From assembly GCA_023634235.1 (NCBI GenBank), contig JAMKCF010000003.1:24026742-24090741 (forward strand): a stretch of DNA of 64,000 bases, written 5' to 3'. The DNA is from Pisaster brevispinus. Lineage: Eukaryota > Echinodermata > Asteroidea > Forcipulatida > Asteriidae. Shown here one piece after another: positions 25,201 through 34,009 of the stretch (position 1 is the stretch's first letter; every line of letters starts with the position of its first letter). A model generated the notes under the pieces. The model saw only the letters and a program-made list of their open reading frames with translations. It searched no databases and was not told where the DNA came from. The position numbers and the translations under genes were made by a program.

Positions 25201-28200
25201 AAAAAGCAGACTGACCTTATACGGTGTGACATAGGTACCCTCCGGGGTCACATCGCTCCCTCGGTTCAACAGATTGACCCTTGGAATACGATAATTGTTG
25301 AAAGACACAAAACTGAAAAAAAAAGGAAATACAGAAAATAACAGAAAAACAAAGCGGAGGATGAACATTAATCAATAGATCTTCAGGTAGGCAACCATAA
25401 AAACAAAAATTCAACCCTAGCACTACCCTGCTAGAGTCTCTGGAAGTTTGGAAGTTTTCAAGAAACATCAAGACACTTTCCTGTTCAGTGGTTGATTGCT
25501 AAGGTCCAACTGTGTTTCTTGTAAAGTGTTGTGATACCCAGTATAAGACCGCACTATAAATGCCCATTATTATTGTTATTACTACTACGATGTTCTAATA
25601 CATGTATGTGTAATACCATGCACTTGAAGCTGCAAATGGCAATTTCTTTTTTAGAAATTGCAAATAAAAATGGAGAAAAAAAAAACAATGCCTGCAGCAA
25701 GCCTGGAATGTTTATCTTTGAGAGGGGCGGGCAAGGTGGCATTTGAAGCTGCAAATGGCAATTTCTTTTTTAGAAATTGCAAATAAAAATGAAAAAACAA
25801 AACACCAAAAAACAATGACTACAGCCGTCCTGGAATGTTTAGCACGGTCCTTTTTCATTTTGCAAAGGGCACTTCCATTGAAAAATCTTAAAGTCTATGG
25901 GAAACTTTCGAAGGGGCACTAAGGCCAAGGCCAAGGGCAATGAATGTCATGGCCTATGTGTTATTCCAGGCTAGCTGCAGTCAATGCATACAAAAAGTTC
26001 AAAGCTGACTTCCCAAACTTTATTTTTGTGACAATGTGTACATTTACAAAGGTAATTTAAAGTCCTACTGTGTGTTGTGACCATAAAGGCGTTATTAATA
26101 AATAGAGCTGATTTAATCACTACTGTCAATACACAGTCTGAAAAATGGGGGGGTTGGTATTCAGGCCAGACCACTGCTTGACAAAAAACAATTGATAAGT
26201 TTCATTTATTATAAAGTTATCAAGTAATAAACCACAAGGGAAACTGACTGGGTAAATTTTAAATAATTTGGGTTTTGAACAAAGAAAAATTGACTGGAGC
26301 ATTACTTGATATTTATTATTTAAAAAGTCGCATCCCCTTTAAGGTGATCCCGTGGCTGCCGCTTCCCAGGTTGTATCGTAAACTTGGGTGTGATCCCTGG
26401 CTACACGGCAGCTAACGGTTGAATGGCTTCTGACTGGCACCCCCGAACAAAGATATTGACTAATAGGGAGACCGCCAACATAGGGCTGGATAGCTCAGTT
26501 GGTAGAGCGCCGGTACGTTATTCCGGAGGTCGTTGATTCAAGTCTGCTCCAGTCAATTTTTCTTTGTTCAAAACCCAAATTATTATAAAGTTAATACCTG
26601 TTTATGACAAGGAACACTATAAAATTTCTCTAAAATTTTGCGACCAAACTGGAAATGTTTCTCACCCATTGTCGAGGCCATTTTGGCCCAACTTCTTGCC
26701 CATGTCCCCAACCACCAATCCTGGGTAGCTCTGGAGGGTCTTGGGGTCCCGTACGGGTACAATAAATGGGTGTAACCCGTGCCGTACCCCATCGGAGGTG
26801 TAGAGCTGGGCGTAGAGGAGTGTGTGGGTGGCCGTCTTTCCCAAAACACCCACCCAGCATTTCGTGGCCTCAATGTCGGGTGTGTTGAGTATGAATTCCT
26901 TAAGGAAAGAACACAGTGAGGACATTAAAAAATATAGCGTAGTCAGACATCTGCTTTGGAAGAGTACATTTGTTCAAAACTTGGGCACGAGCCGTGGTTT
27001 GACTTTTGCGTTTTACTAGGTGACAAATCTGTTCAATTATAATTTTTTCCGGAGTGAAAAACCTAAAATGCGTTGGTTTTTACTAAGCTCTCTTTGGGCA
27101 GGTCTGTTTTTGTGGGTTTTTTTAAATGTGTGGCAAATGTGTTTAGTAATTAATAACTCTTCAAAACATTTTCAAGATACTGACAATTCTGTACGACTGA
27201 AGAATTCAGCTTTACTTTGATAGTAAACTTAAAAAGAAAAACTAGTAAGTAGTCTCCTAAACAACAGTCGAAAAACTATTTCAACTTAAAACATAGTTTC
27301 AACAAAATATATATATTTTGGGCTGCTGGGCTAAAACAGGGACGATATATAGGCCTCTTTAAAAAAGTAAATTTTTCTGATATACTGGTAGTGTTAAATA
27401 TGCTATTATTATTTTTTTAAATTTATTATGTAATTCTGGTAATGAAACCAAGGATACCTCAAAAGTGAACTTAATCAGCAAGCCTTAGGAAAGCTGTAAA
27501 CAAGTGTGCCTTCTATGTGAGTCAGAAACACCAATGCTTGAGTCCGCTGCTCTTTTAAGCCCTAGTATAACATGCCTCTTTGATGTTGTCATCAATTTAT
27601 ACAAAACATTGTAAGTACCAACATGGAATACACATCGGTTGAATTGAAAATGTTGAAACAGCAGGGTTTAGCATTGTATGTTTTTATATGCTTCTACTCT
27701 ACCCTACCTCTGTCTTTGGATCGTACGTAGCTGTCGTTCTAACTGCTTTAGTGTTACTGCCATGGGAAAGCTCTGTCATTGAAAATGACCCGCTAATCTA
27801 CAGGCAGAATTTAAAAAAAAACAAAGAAGTTATTTTGTGCAGCTCTACCAGTGTATACAGGGTTTGCCCTTTACTTTTTTTAGTGAATGGCCAGCAGGAC
27901 TGGGCCCAATTTCATGGAGCTGCTTCAGCACAAAAAGTGGCTAAGCGCAACAAAATTATGCTTAACAGAATAAGGTTACCAGCCAAACTACCATGTCACA
28001 TGTACACTTTGTGACTGGTATCCTGCTCATTTCTGCTTAGCAGACAATTTTTAAGCAATAATTTCTGCTTAAGCAGCTCTATGAAACTGGGCCCCATAGC
28101 TTGTCAGTCCACTAGGCCGTTGGCTTTTTCACGTTTTTTCACTAGTCGATCGTTCAAATGAATTAGGGATGCTTTTCAACACTGAACCCGCCAGCTGGAC

Positions 28201-31200
28201 CACCTGGACTATTGGAGAGAAATCTGACTGGTCCTCAGGTGTTTTATCTGGCATCTGGCATCTGGCCAGCGGACCACTGTTGAGGCAGAATGCTGCTGTG
28301 ATATCCACAGTCGCAAAACTGTGATCTGAATTGATATTATAATTGAGGGATAGAACTGTAACCGCCTAACTCAAAATATTTAAATGCAAATGAATTTTTT
28401 TTTATGTAAACTCTCATGTCTTCTTCCCCTTGGTTCTTCATCTGAAAGACGTATTGTATTGATTCCATACACTTGTCTGTCTTGATGTTGCAACTTTACA
28501 ACCATGTGTTATCTCTTTAGCGAGTATGCTTGGTTCTGAGAAGAACCGGAGGTTTGTTTGTCATCAAGGGATGAGGAATGGAACTTTACAGTTGCTCCGC
28601 ACAAGTTTTAGGAACTAATATTTATAACACACCTCTTACTGGTTCTCTAGCCTGGTTGGCTGAGACACGGTCACATGGGGTTCAATAACATAGGCTAGTC
28701 AGGCCTCGAAATAACCCACGGCACCCCCACAGCCATTGCCGTGGTGCCCTGTGCTTTTGCTGTGGTGCCCTTTGCAAAGTTCCAATACAAATTTACATTT
28801 TCCTCATACAGTGCCCCCTCAAGAGAGAAGTTCAAGGCCTGGGCTAGTGCATGAAATTTGCGCCACCTTGAACTAGACACGCAACAAGTCATCGCGCGTG
28901 TGGAAAATGCAGTGGAAGTATTTTCCGAACAGGGCACTATACTCAGAATCTTTGACTGGTTACAGAGACCTCTTATGATGTGAACAGTGAACTGCAAGCA
29001 AAAAACTGAATCTGAAACTAAAAGAGGTTCTTTTTTCATTGAGTTTAGTTGACTTGCGTTGAAGTAAATCGTTGAATTAAAACAGTTGAGCTATACAAAA
29101 AACTGATAATGTTTTCCATATTTTGGGCTGAGGTGTGTTATAAAACACATATGGACTGGCATAATTCGGTCACTAGTGCATGTCTTTCTCCCCTCCGGCC
29201 CGTGAGTGACCAGAAGAGGGTTCTATTTCCCTCTGCAGACCTACTCTCATGACCTCATTGTCAGTCCAATGCATATATTATTACGTAAGTATATTAAATA
29301 TTAATAAAACAAGAAATTGGGCCAAATTAACCGGCCGTACTTACAATGCATTTATCTTGGTTACAACACATCGGGTGACCTTAAAATATACTTTGTGAAA
29401 CTCAAGTTGTGACCAAAATAAAGCTTGTGTGTGCCTTGACTGCAGTCATTGTTTCTAGAATTCTCAACTTCCAATTTCTAAAAAAAATGTACAAATGTAC
29501 AGCTAAAAATGCATGGCATTGCACGTATTTAACACACCATACTGCTAGGGTTAAATAACTTTGTGGCTTATGGTGTGTTTATTGAAAACTCCAGGATGGA
29601 AATTAATTTACTTTACCTACTAAAAACCAAAAACAATGATGTACTTTCCCTACAAGTAATATTTGTTCACTTTAGCAGCTCTATGAAGCTGGGTTGAGAT
29701 CTCATTTGGACACTTACTTCAAAGCTGGATGCTTGGTCTCGGAACTTGAGGTGGCGCTCCGTGCCCAGACTCATTATGGAGCCACCGAACATCTGTAAGA
29801 AAATCAACGAACAATGATACTATTTCATCATTTTTAAGATGTCATTTTTTTTTCATACATGTAGCTGGTCCTTTTTAACTAATGCATCAGAAATGATTAA
29901 GTTATTCCCATTTCCAAACATGGGACTTGCTTTCAACAACATTGAAAAGGGACAATAGAAACTCTAATGAACACAATATATTTGTTCCGTGATTTCCATG
30001 GCCGACAAAAACATTAAACATTATTCTGTAAACTTTGAAACACAGTTCATCACACAAGCCTATTACGTGTGTGTTTGCGTGGGCCCAGCGACCAATAACA
30101 CATACTGCAGAACATTCTAAATTTATACCAATATCCTGCTCCTAAACACACAAGAGTTCTCATATGTGCAACAGGCACAATTGAGAGAATGAACAGAAAA
30201 GAAACTTTTTAACATTGTGAGCTGAACTATTTCACAAAAATGACAAAAATCTGATATCCAAAACCTGCAGGCCATTGATTGTTAATCCCATACGATTTGA
30301 ATTATGCAGGCTGAAAATGGACCCTCATATCTAGGACTCTGTAACTGTGGCAGGTCAAAGCCGAGCGGTCTAGTTCACTGGACCCAAGCTCTGGTTTTGT
30401 CAGCAGCAGAGTGTGGGTTAGATACCCAACAAGAAACCTTGTGCCCTTATTTGCTTCGTAAAAAGTTGGGAAGGTAGTGCATTCTGCTCTACCAGCCAGG
30501 CTCCTAGTGGATGATACCCATGCCTACATCCTTACGGACTGTAAAGGGGGTAACCCTGTTTCAACCCCAGGAGTAGGTGGCAACATGCCCCTGGTGGCAG
30601 TTGATTTGGGTCAATATCCCAAATCAGTTAAGTGTAGCCCTCACCTTGAAATGGCTGTCCGTAGCCTTTTGATGTTACATGATCTCTCATAAAAAAAATT
30701 AAAAATACTTTTTTTTTAAGCACAGAGGAAGAGTCCTACGTAGGGCTAACCTGATAGTTGAGAATGTACTTAGCCGAGAGGGACCAGTTGTACATGCCCA
30801 GACCGTTGATCATCCACTGCATCTGAGTCATGTTCTCCATCAGCTTCTCCCAGGGGAGGATGTTGAGATTCATGAGATGCTGAAGACGCCTCTGGGTAGC
30901 CTCTCGCTCATCGGCCATCGTTGTGTCATGACGGAGATGCTGGAAGACGCGTTCCTTCTCCATCATGCTCCAAAGATCACGCTGATGGGGTAAGGATTAC
31001 AACAATGTGGTCAAAATTTCAGAAGAGTGACTTTGCTTAGTAAATACGGACCTGGCTGATGCCTCCTCAGTCTATTAGTATTATTATATCTTTCTGGTAA
31101 TGAAACCAAGGAACCCTCAAAAGTGCCTTGCAGTGTAACCTGTGGGCCTTAAGTACAGGTGAATGTGTACTTGTGTAGAGAAGTTGTTGAAGAAATCTCA

Positions 31201-31467
31201 GTTTTAGATTTTGGAGGAAAGCCCCAAGCACCTTTAAAATAAAAATTCTAAAGCTCTTCCTCGAAAACACCTGCATCTTTAAAAGTGTTTTTAATTTTTT
31301 ACCTTAAATCTTATTGCATCTTCACCCTCCATGAGCAGCTTCAAGTGCTTCCAGTTGAAGGAGGCCTTCTTGCGATACACATCTAGGGGACCGGTTGGCA
31401 TACTGGGTACCAGTGTCTTCCAGTCATCGGGCACGACAGGGCCATCTGTTACTGTTTGGGACTCCAT
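16112..31467 (-). CDS. ACOX3: Peroxisomal acyl-coenzyme A oxidase 3, complete
   Basis: FAD-dependent oxidase that makes trans-2-enoyl-CoA and H2O2 from acyl-CoA, the first step of peroxisomal beta-oxidation. ACOX3 members handle branched and long chains. Fifteen coding exons on the minus strand: 31303-31467, 30751-30981, 29718-29792, 27708-27797, 26666-26898, 25216-25312, 23801-23983, 22747-22869, 22024-22144, 20823-20945, 19720-19833, 19018-19172, 17763-17898, 16659-16813 and 16112-16216. All have GT..AG borders and the phases chain without a break to 701 residues; human ACOX3 is about 700. Landmarks in order: [20 protein letters not shown] (N-terminus, ACOX3-type), [15 protein letters not shown] (flavin region), the [12 protein letters not shown] block, [16 protein letters not shown] (carries the family's catalytic Glu), [10 protein letters not shown], and a C-terminal SKL (type 1 peroxisomal signal). 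It looks intact and functional. Confidence 0.97.
16400..16510. repeat. Dispersed repeat, intron copy A
   Basis: The order gaccttaaaatgacctttgt, aaataaagtttg, gactgcagtcattgtttct also occurs at 29370-29460 in another ACOX3 intron. The family is unknown. Confidence 0.5.
16659..16813 (-). CDS. ACOX3: ACOX3 coding exon 14
   Basis: It encodes [20 protein letters not shown] and on to [13 protein letters not shown], in the helical C-terminal domain. Donor GTCAGT, acceptor cgtcag. It enters in phase 1 and leaves in phase 0. Confidence 0.94.
17388..17720. mobile_element. Foldback MITE in ACOX3 intron
   Basis: The left arm (17388-17511) and right arm (17600-17720) are inverted copies of about 120 bp sharing agatttgaata, gacttgcttag, cctcagactatagagacagt and ggggcaagcttttg. 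The loop is about 90 bp. It is non-coding and sits between coding exons 13 and 14. Confidence 0.8.
17763..17898 (-). CDS. ACOX3: ACOX3 coding exon 13
   Basis: It encodes [20 protein letters not shown], then [20 protein letters not shown] and ATLYQ. The LYGLWSL block is a hallmark of the ACOX C-terminal domain. The acceptor lies behind a T-run and the donor is GTATGA. It leaves in phase 1. Confidence 0.95.
18018..18262 (+). repeat. Dispersed repeat, intron copy B1
   Basis: Landmarks tgaaagcttactgat, ctagaaccattt, aaccaaaattaaggaca, attttcacaggttt, atggttgatcaca recur in order at 24697-25036. Both copies lie in ACOX3 introns. The ORF at 18056-18262 is within it and is not a gene. Confidence 0.65.
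18640..18760 (+). repeat. Dispersed repeat, intron copy C1
   Basis: The order acaaggaagg, agtggtagca, taactaattacata, gctttcgtagcaa is shared with 19290-19390. Two partial copies flank ACOX3 coding exon 12. The family is unknown. Confidence 0.5.
19018..19172 (-). CDS. ACOX3: ACOX3 coding exon 12
   Basis: It encodes [40 protein letters not shown] and [12 protein letters not shown]. The [11 protein letters not shown] and ARN-x-x-QV motifs align with the ACOX3 C-terminal domain. Acceptor tttgcag, donor GTTAGC. Confidence 0.94.
19290..19390 (+). repeat. Dispersed repeat, intron copy C2
   Basis: Second copy of the element at 18640-18760, sharing acaaggaagg, taactaattacata and actttcgtagcaa. Confidence 0.5.
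19720..19833 (-). CDS. ACOX3: ACOX3 coding exon 11
   Basis: It encodes [20 protein letters not shown], then [18 protein letters not shown]. This is the less conserved linker before the C-terminal helical domain. Donor GTAAGG, acceptor cccacag, phase 1 to phase 1. Confidence 0.92.
20510..20620 (-). mobile_element. tRNA-Leu-derived SINE head fragment
   Basis: The minus strand reads gactcgagctctggtgtttc, gatcagcagagtgtgggttc and gattcccggtcttgacac. This is the head of the Leu-type SINE seen at 14033 and 55951. The body is missing or short. Confidence 0.6.
20823..20945 (-). CDS. ACOX3: ACOX3 coding exon 10
   Basis: It encodes [20 protein letters not shown] and [20 protein letters not shown]. 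The [14 protein letters not shown] segment is near-invariant in ACOX3 and shapes the active site after the catalytic Glu. Acceptor ttttgcag, donor GTAGGT. Confidence 0.96.
21501..21695. mobile_element. gggcccaatttcat MITE
   Basis: Short palindromic element with ends ggacctaatttcata and ataaaatgggccca. The interior has aagctaagcac, tatgcttacc, tggtatcctgctcatttctg and cttaagcagctctat. Same family as 27901-28095. Confidence 0.75.
21688..21878. mobile_element. gggcccaatttcat MITE, abutting copy
   Basis: It starts at the gggccca that closes the previous element and ends ctctatgattgggccc. Its interior repeats tatgcttaccagaataaggt and tggtatcctgctta. The two copies share their boundary. Confidence 0.7.
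22024..22144 (-). CDS. ACOX3: ACOX3 coding exon 9, catalytic glutamate
   Basis: It encodes [20 protein letters not shown], then [20 protein letters not shown]. The Glu in [11 protein letters not shown] is the position of the catalytic base in acyl-CoA oxidases. Acceptor ttttttcag, donor GTAAAT. It leaves in phase 1. Confidence 0.97.
22747..22869 (-). CDS. ACOX3: ACOX3 coding exon 8
   Basis: It encodes [20 protein letters not shown], then [28 protein letters not shown] is characteristic of ACOX3. Exactly 41 codons in phase 0. Acceptor tttacag, donor GTAAGT. Confidence 0.96.
23801..23983 (-). CDS. ACOX3: ACOX3 coding exon 7
   Basis: It encodes [40 protein letters not shown] and [20 protein letters not shown]. 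The [12 protein letters not shown] block contacts FAD across the dimer in this superfamily. Phase 0 at both ends. Confidence 0.96.
24028..24140. mobile_element. Foldback MITE, copy 2
   Basis: Inverted arms with tttcgaaac, ggctaaggctccatc and aagccgaagctgcagtttc match the element at 10359-10503. Confidence 0.6.
24697..25036 (+). repeat. Dispersed repeat, intron copy B2
   Basis: Second copy of the element at 18018-18262, longer by an inner segment with cacctcaacataac. It is within the intron between coding exons 6 and 7. Confidence 0.65.
25216..25312 (-). CDS. ACOX3: ACOX3 coding exon 6
   Basis: It encodes [20 protein letters not shown], then [13 protein letters not shown]. The RIPR-x-x-LLN-R and VTPEG-Y motifs are ACOX hallmarks. 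It completes a Gly codon split with exon 5 and ends in phase 0. Confidence 0.95.
25626..25840. repeat. Local tandem duplication, two units of about 120 bp
   Basis: gaagctgcaaatggcaattt, followed by agaaattgcaaataaaaatg, occurs at 25626 and again at 25746. The intervening text ends with a similar gcctggaatgttta/ tcctggaatgttta. It is non-coding and intronic. Confidence 0.7.
26220..26579 (+). mobile_element. SINE-like insertion with 39-bp inverted repeats and 14-bp TSD
   Basis: It is bounded by the direct repeat ttattataaagtta (26206-26219 and 26580-26593). Inside, 26262-26300 is the exact reverse complement of 26546-26584, whose last 5 bases fall within the right TSD. A tRNA-like unit lies at 26483-26554 with a 7-bp acceptor pairing (ggctgga / tccagtc), D arm agctcagttggtagagc and a poor T arm, so it is not a working tRNA. 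The tRNA part sits at the right-hand end, unlike a normal SINE. Confidence 0.75.
26666..26898 (-). CDS. ACOX3: ACOX3 coding exon 5
   Basis: It encodes [40 protein letters not shown] and [14 protein letters not shown], and ends in [15 protein letters not shown]. KxWVG-x-GKTATH and GLHPFIV are strongly conserved. Acceptor ccttaag, donor GTGAGA, leaves in phase 2. ORFs in the other minus-strand frames are shadows. Confidence 0.97.
27708..27797 (-). CDS. ACOX3: ACOX3 coding exon 4, flavin-binding motif
   Basis: A 30-codon exon missed by long-ORF searches. Acceptor gcctgtag, then [20 protein letters not shown] and [10 protein letters not shown], donor [14 protein letters not shown] is the conserved flavin-contact segment. 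Its phase 0 borders join exon 3 and exon 5 exactly. Confidence 0.95.
27901..28095. mobile_element. gggcccaatttcat MITE, best-preserved copy
   Basis: The ends tgggcccaatttcatggagc and gctctatgaaactgggccc are inverted repeats. The interior has aaaattatgctta, ataaggttaccagccaaact, atgtcacatgtacac and tggtatcctgctcatttctg. It interrupts a sequence also seen uninterrupted near 52745-52800 (ggccagcaggac, then cagctttttcac). Confidence 0.8.
29370..29465. repeat. Dispersed repeat, intron copy A2
   Basis: Second copy of 16400-16510: gaccttaaaatatactttgt, aaaataaagctt, gactgcagtcattgtttct. Confidence 0.5.
29718..29792 (-). CDS. ACOX3: ACOX3 coding exon 3
   Basis: It encodes [20 protein letters not shown] and ASSFE. 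The FGG-x-x-x-SLGTERH pattern is typical of acyl-CoA oxidases. 25 codons, phase 0. Acceptor ttacag, donor GTAAGT. Confidence 0.94.
30345..30718 (+). mobile_element. tRNA-Leu-derived SINE, near full length with A-rich tail
   Basis: A degraded head (ggtcaaagccgagcggtcta, cagcagagtgtgggtt) is followed by the same body as 14033-14350 (ctgctctaccagccaggct, gggtaaccctgtttc, ccaggagtaggtggcaac). It ends in an A-rich stretch at about 30690-30718. The insertion orientation is opposite to ACOX3, in the intron after coding exon 2. Confidence 0.7.
30751..30981 (-). CDS. ACOX3: ACOX3 coding exon 2
   Basis: It encodes [40 protein letters not shown] and [20 protein letters not shown], ending [10 protein letters not shown]. 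It is the N-terminal helical domain. 77 codons, phase 0. The acceptor is ccccatcag, so the reading starts before the in-frame ATG. Confidence 0.95.
31303..31467 (-). CDS. ACOX3: ACOX3 coding exon 1
   Basis: ATG at 31465-31467, then [20 protein letters not shown] and [20 protein letters not shown], ending DAIRFK before GTAAAA. The start is chosen because family members begin shortly before GPLD-x-YR. The context caagg-ATG-G has a G at +4. An in-frame upstream extension is discussed in the findings. Confidence 0.92.
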
Positions 31468-32612
31468 CCTTGCAGGAAAATGAGCCGATTTCTAGAACTG
31501 TTTAAAAAATATATGACACAAACATCAGTTTAACTTAGCTCATCAAAAGAGTTCTAACCTAAAGTTTTAGACCTAAATTCCATGTGCCCGTCGAGCATTA
31601 TGCATCATGCAGAGTGTGCAAGCACCTTAACGATGAAAATACACATCAAGCATTGAACACCATTTTTTTATGGATACTGCAGTGTGCAAAATGGATACAT
31701 GGAATTAATCTTTGATTAAGCCAACTATGCACTCTAAATCTGCAGGTTGTGCAAATCTGTAGAATGCGCTCGACGAGCATCGACAAACTAGAAGTTATTA
31801 CACACGATCCAATTTCAATTGCGCACAATTTCCAAACTTGCACAGTTTTGTTTTAAGTAGTAGCGCGGGTTACTACTTTGCGCTTAAATCCTACTTAATT
31901 GGACCAGTCCAAAATGAATCACAGGGATGTCCCAGGAAACTTGTCGGTATTCTGTAATTAAAACACCTAAAAGATCAATTTAATTTGTCCGCCTGATAGG
32001 AAGTTAAACATCCTAATTCCTGTACATAGGTAAAATATTTTAATACTAACTTTGGGAAGTTAATTGAAAATATTTTTTCCAATTACCACAGTTTTATGAT
32101 GAGACTCACCTCCAAGATCACTCAACAGACTTTGGTCGAATTTAATCAGACAAAGGAGTACTTTTTTATGTCAAAGTGGAATGTAATATTTCAACAATTC
32201 AACAACAGGGCACTTTTGTTCACAGGTTGGTGAGCATGCTTTATACTTGCTTAGTAGTACCAGTACTACGGTAAAATACGGTATTTTTAGACACGGGCGC
32301 TGTCTCGGTGTCCCAGTTAGTACTGGGTCTAGGGTAACACGTAGTCCCATACGCTGACGTCCTACCAGGGCTAGGGTAACACGTATTCCATCCTACCAGT
32401 ACCATCAAACACACAGGCCCCAAGTGTTCTCTCAGACCATTACAATTTTAAATGCCATATAATGTCCAAATGTTTGTAAAAATTTGTCGGGTCCTGTCGG
32501 GACTCCAATGACACTACGTTAATAATGGTTGAACACTCAACAGGCTCTGACCTCCAACACCACCTACCCCTTCCTTCCCAAGTACAACTGTAATTACTAA
32601 TACATGAGGTTC

Positions 32613-32653
32613 GTTCTGCTATCGTTTATCGTGGAGACAGACGATAGCAGAAC
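32613..32653. other. Perfect 13-bp hairpin
   Basis: gttctgctatcgt at 32613-32625 is exactly complementary to acgatagcagaac at 32641-32653, with a 15-nt loop. It lies in the probable 5' intron of ACOX3. No function is assigned. Confidence 0.6.
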
Positions 32654-32930
32654 AAATCTTCATGTCATGTCATGTCTTAAGTTCTATGGATGATGGAGGA
32701 AGGCACTAGGTGGAAAAGTACACACCAGCCATCCCCCTTCAAATCAAGGCAGGGAGCCCTTGATTCAATGGGCAGACCAGGCTATCTGTACTTGCTCTAT
32801 ATGCTCTTGCTCTGACCACGCCCCCCCCCCAAACAGTGGGCAGACCATCTGACGACCATGGAGGAAAAAGAACTGCCGTTGCGTTACTAACCGTGCTTAC
32901 ATGAACATGAATAATTTGTAATGCACTTAC

Positions 32931-33130
32931 ATTTGTTAATTTGCAAATAACCATGGACTTGGTCGAGACGTTAACTGTCGATGATGGTTGCGGAGACTGA
33001 ACTTTGGAGGTGTGGAGCTGAGAGACTGAGAGAGTCTGAGACTGTGCAAAAGCAGGTTGACTGATTTCGGTAGACAGAGCCAAAAAAGTCACGGTAAAAA
33101 AGTGCAGTGTCCCAGCCCTGACTTCTTCGT
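32931..33130 (-). other. ACOX3: Probable ACOX3 5' exon (noncoding or upstream ORF)
   Basis: On the minus strand a strong donor (aacaaat then GTAAGTGC) lies at 32930. A TATA-like tatttttaaaag lies upstream at about 33153-33164, which would place initiation near 33130. An ATG at 33090-33092 opens 54 codons to the donor. Splicing to coding exon 1 is possible at AG sites ending just above 31467. The exon is predicted from signals only. Confidence 0.4.
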
Positions 33131-33290
33131 TGCGGTAGTTTGACTAACCTGGGCTTTTAAAAATACACACCACACACACACACACTGGTGACTCATCAAT
33201 ACAAAGTCAACTTTGGGTCTAGTGACTAGTTAGTGTACCATTTCACAATAAGTATCGTATGATTTTTTCTAATCCATCGACAACAATCAA

Positions 33291-33866
33291 ACCGAGCTGA
33301 AGCTAGCACAGTATTGGGCCCAAACTAGCCAGCCGCATATTCGCGGAACGGCCAGCCGCGTATTCACGAAATTAGAACACATGCAGTATAGGGAGGTGAC
33401 AAAATGGCTCATTTGGCTCATTTCTGTCGGCGAATCCGTTACGTTATCCGAACAAATACTGAAATTCTAGCCATAACTTGCAGATTTTCTCTTGATAATA
33501 TTGAAATGTTATAGCTATTTATCATTGAAAAGCAATAAACAAACAAAAACAAGTCGCTAAATAACAGAAAATTAGCCGCAAACACGGAGACAATGTGCGT
33601 GTGTTATGTCAATTTTTTTTGTTATGCAGTTTAAATACTATAACATAATTTGAAAAGAGTTTGTACCCTTCGTTATGAATAAAAAAGGAAGTTTTAGCCC
33701 AGAATCTTGAAGACTAGGCACTGGGCATACCACATTTTTGAGCTGGCTAATTTGGTCCACTAATTAGTAGTTATACAGACACCATTTTCCATCTAAAACA
33801 CACGCAATTGCATATGCGGTTGAGTCAACTACGTCTTGTGTAAAGAATTGGTACCCTTCATTATGA
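33291..33866 (+). repeat. Left terminal inverted repeat
   Basis: Pairs with 43607-44177. Shared landmarks in order: gctagcacagtattgggccc, ccagccgcgtattcacgaaa, aaaatggctcatttggctca, ctgtcggcgaatccgt, gacaatgtgcgtgtgttatg, gagtttgtacccttc, gagctggctaatttggtcca, atctaaaacac, gcggttgagtcaactac. Confidence 0.88.
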
Positions 33867-34009
33867 ATAGTAACATGTTAGAAAATTATCTGTTAACATG
33901 CATTATGCAGCTTTTAATATTCATGACCTATGGAAGGCAAACAACGCCCTCTTTTGGTTCTGCCTCAACTGAGCGGGAAAACATATCGCAGCCGGGCCCA
34001 GTTGCAAAT

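Noticed and set aside
26483..26554. tRNA-Asn-like gene (gctcagttggtagagc, loop with GTT)
   Set aside because: Acceptor and D arms pair, but the anticodon loop lacks the usual T before the anticodon and the T arm does not pair. It lies inside a SINE-like insertion.
28695..29039. 114-codon minus-strand ORF in the ACOX3 region
   Set aside because: It lies in an intron, on the wrong frame and without splice sites. The true exon of this interval is 27708-27797.
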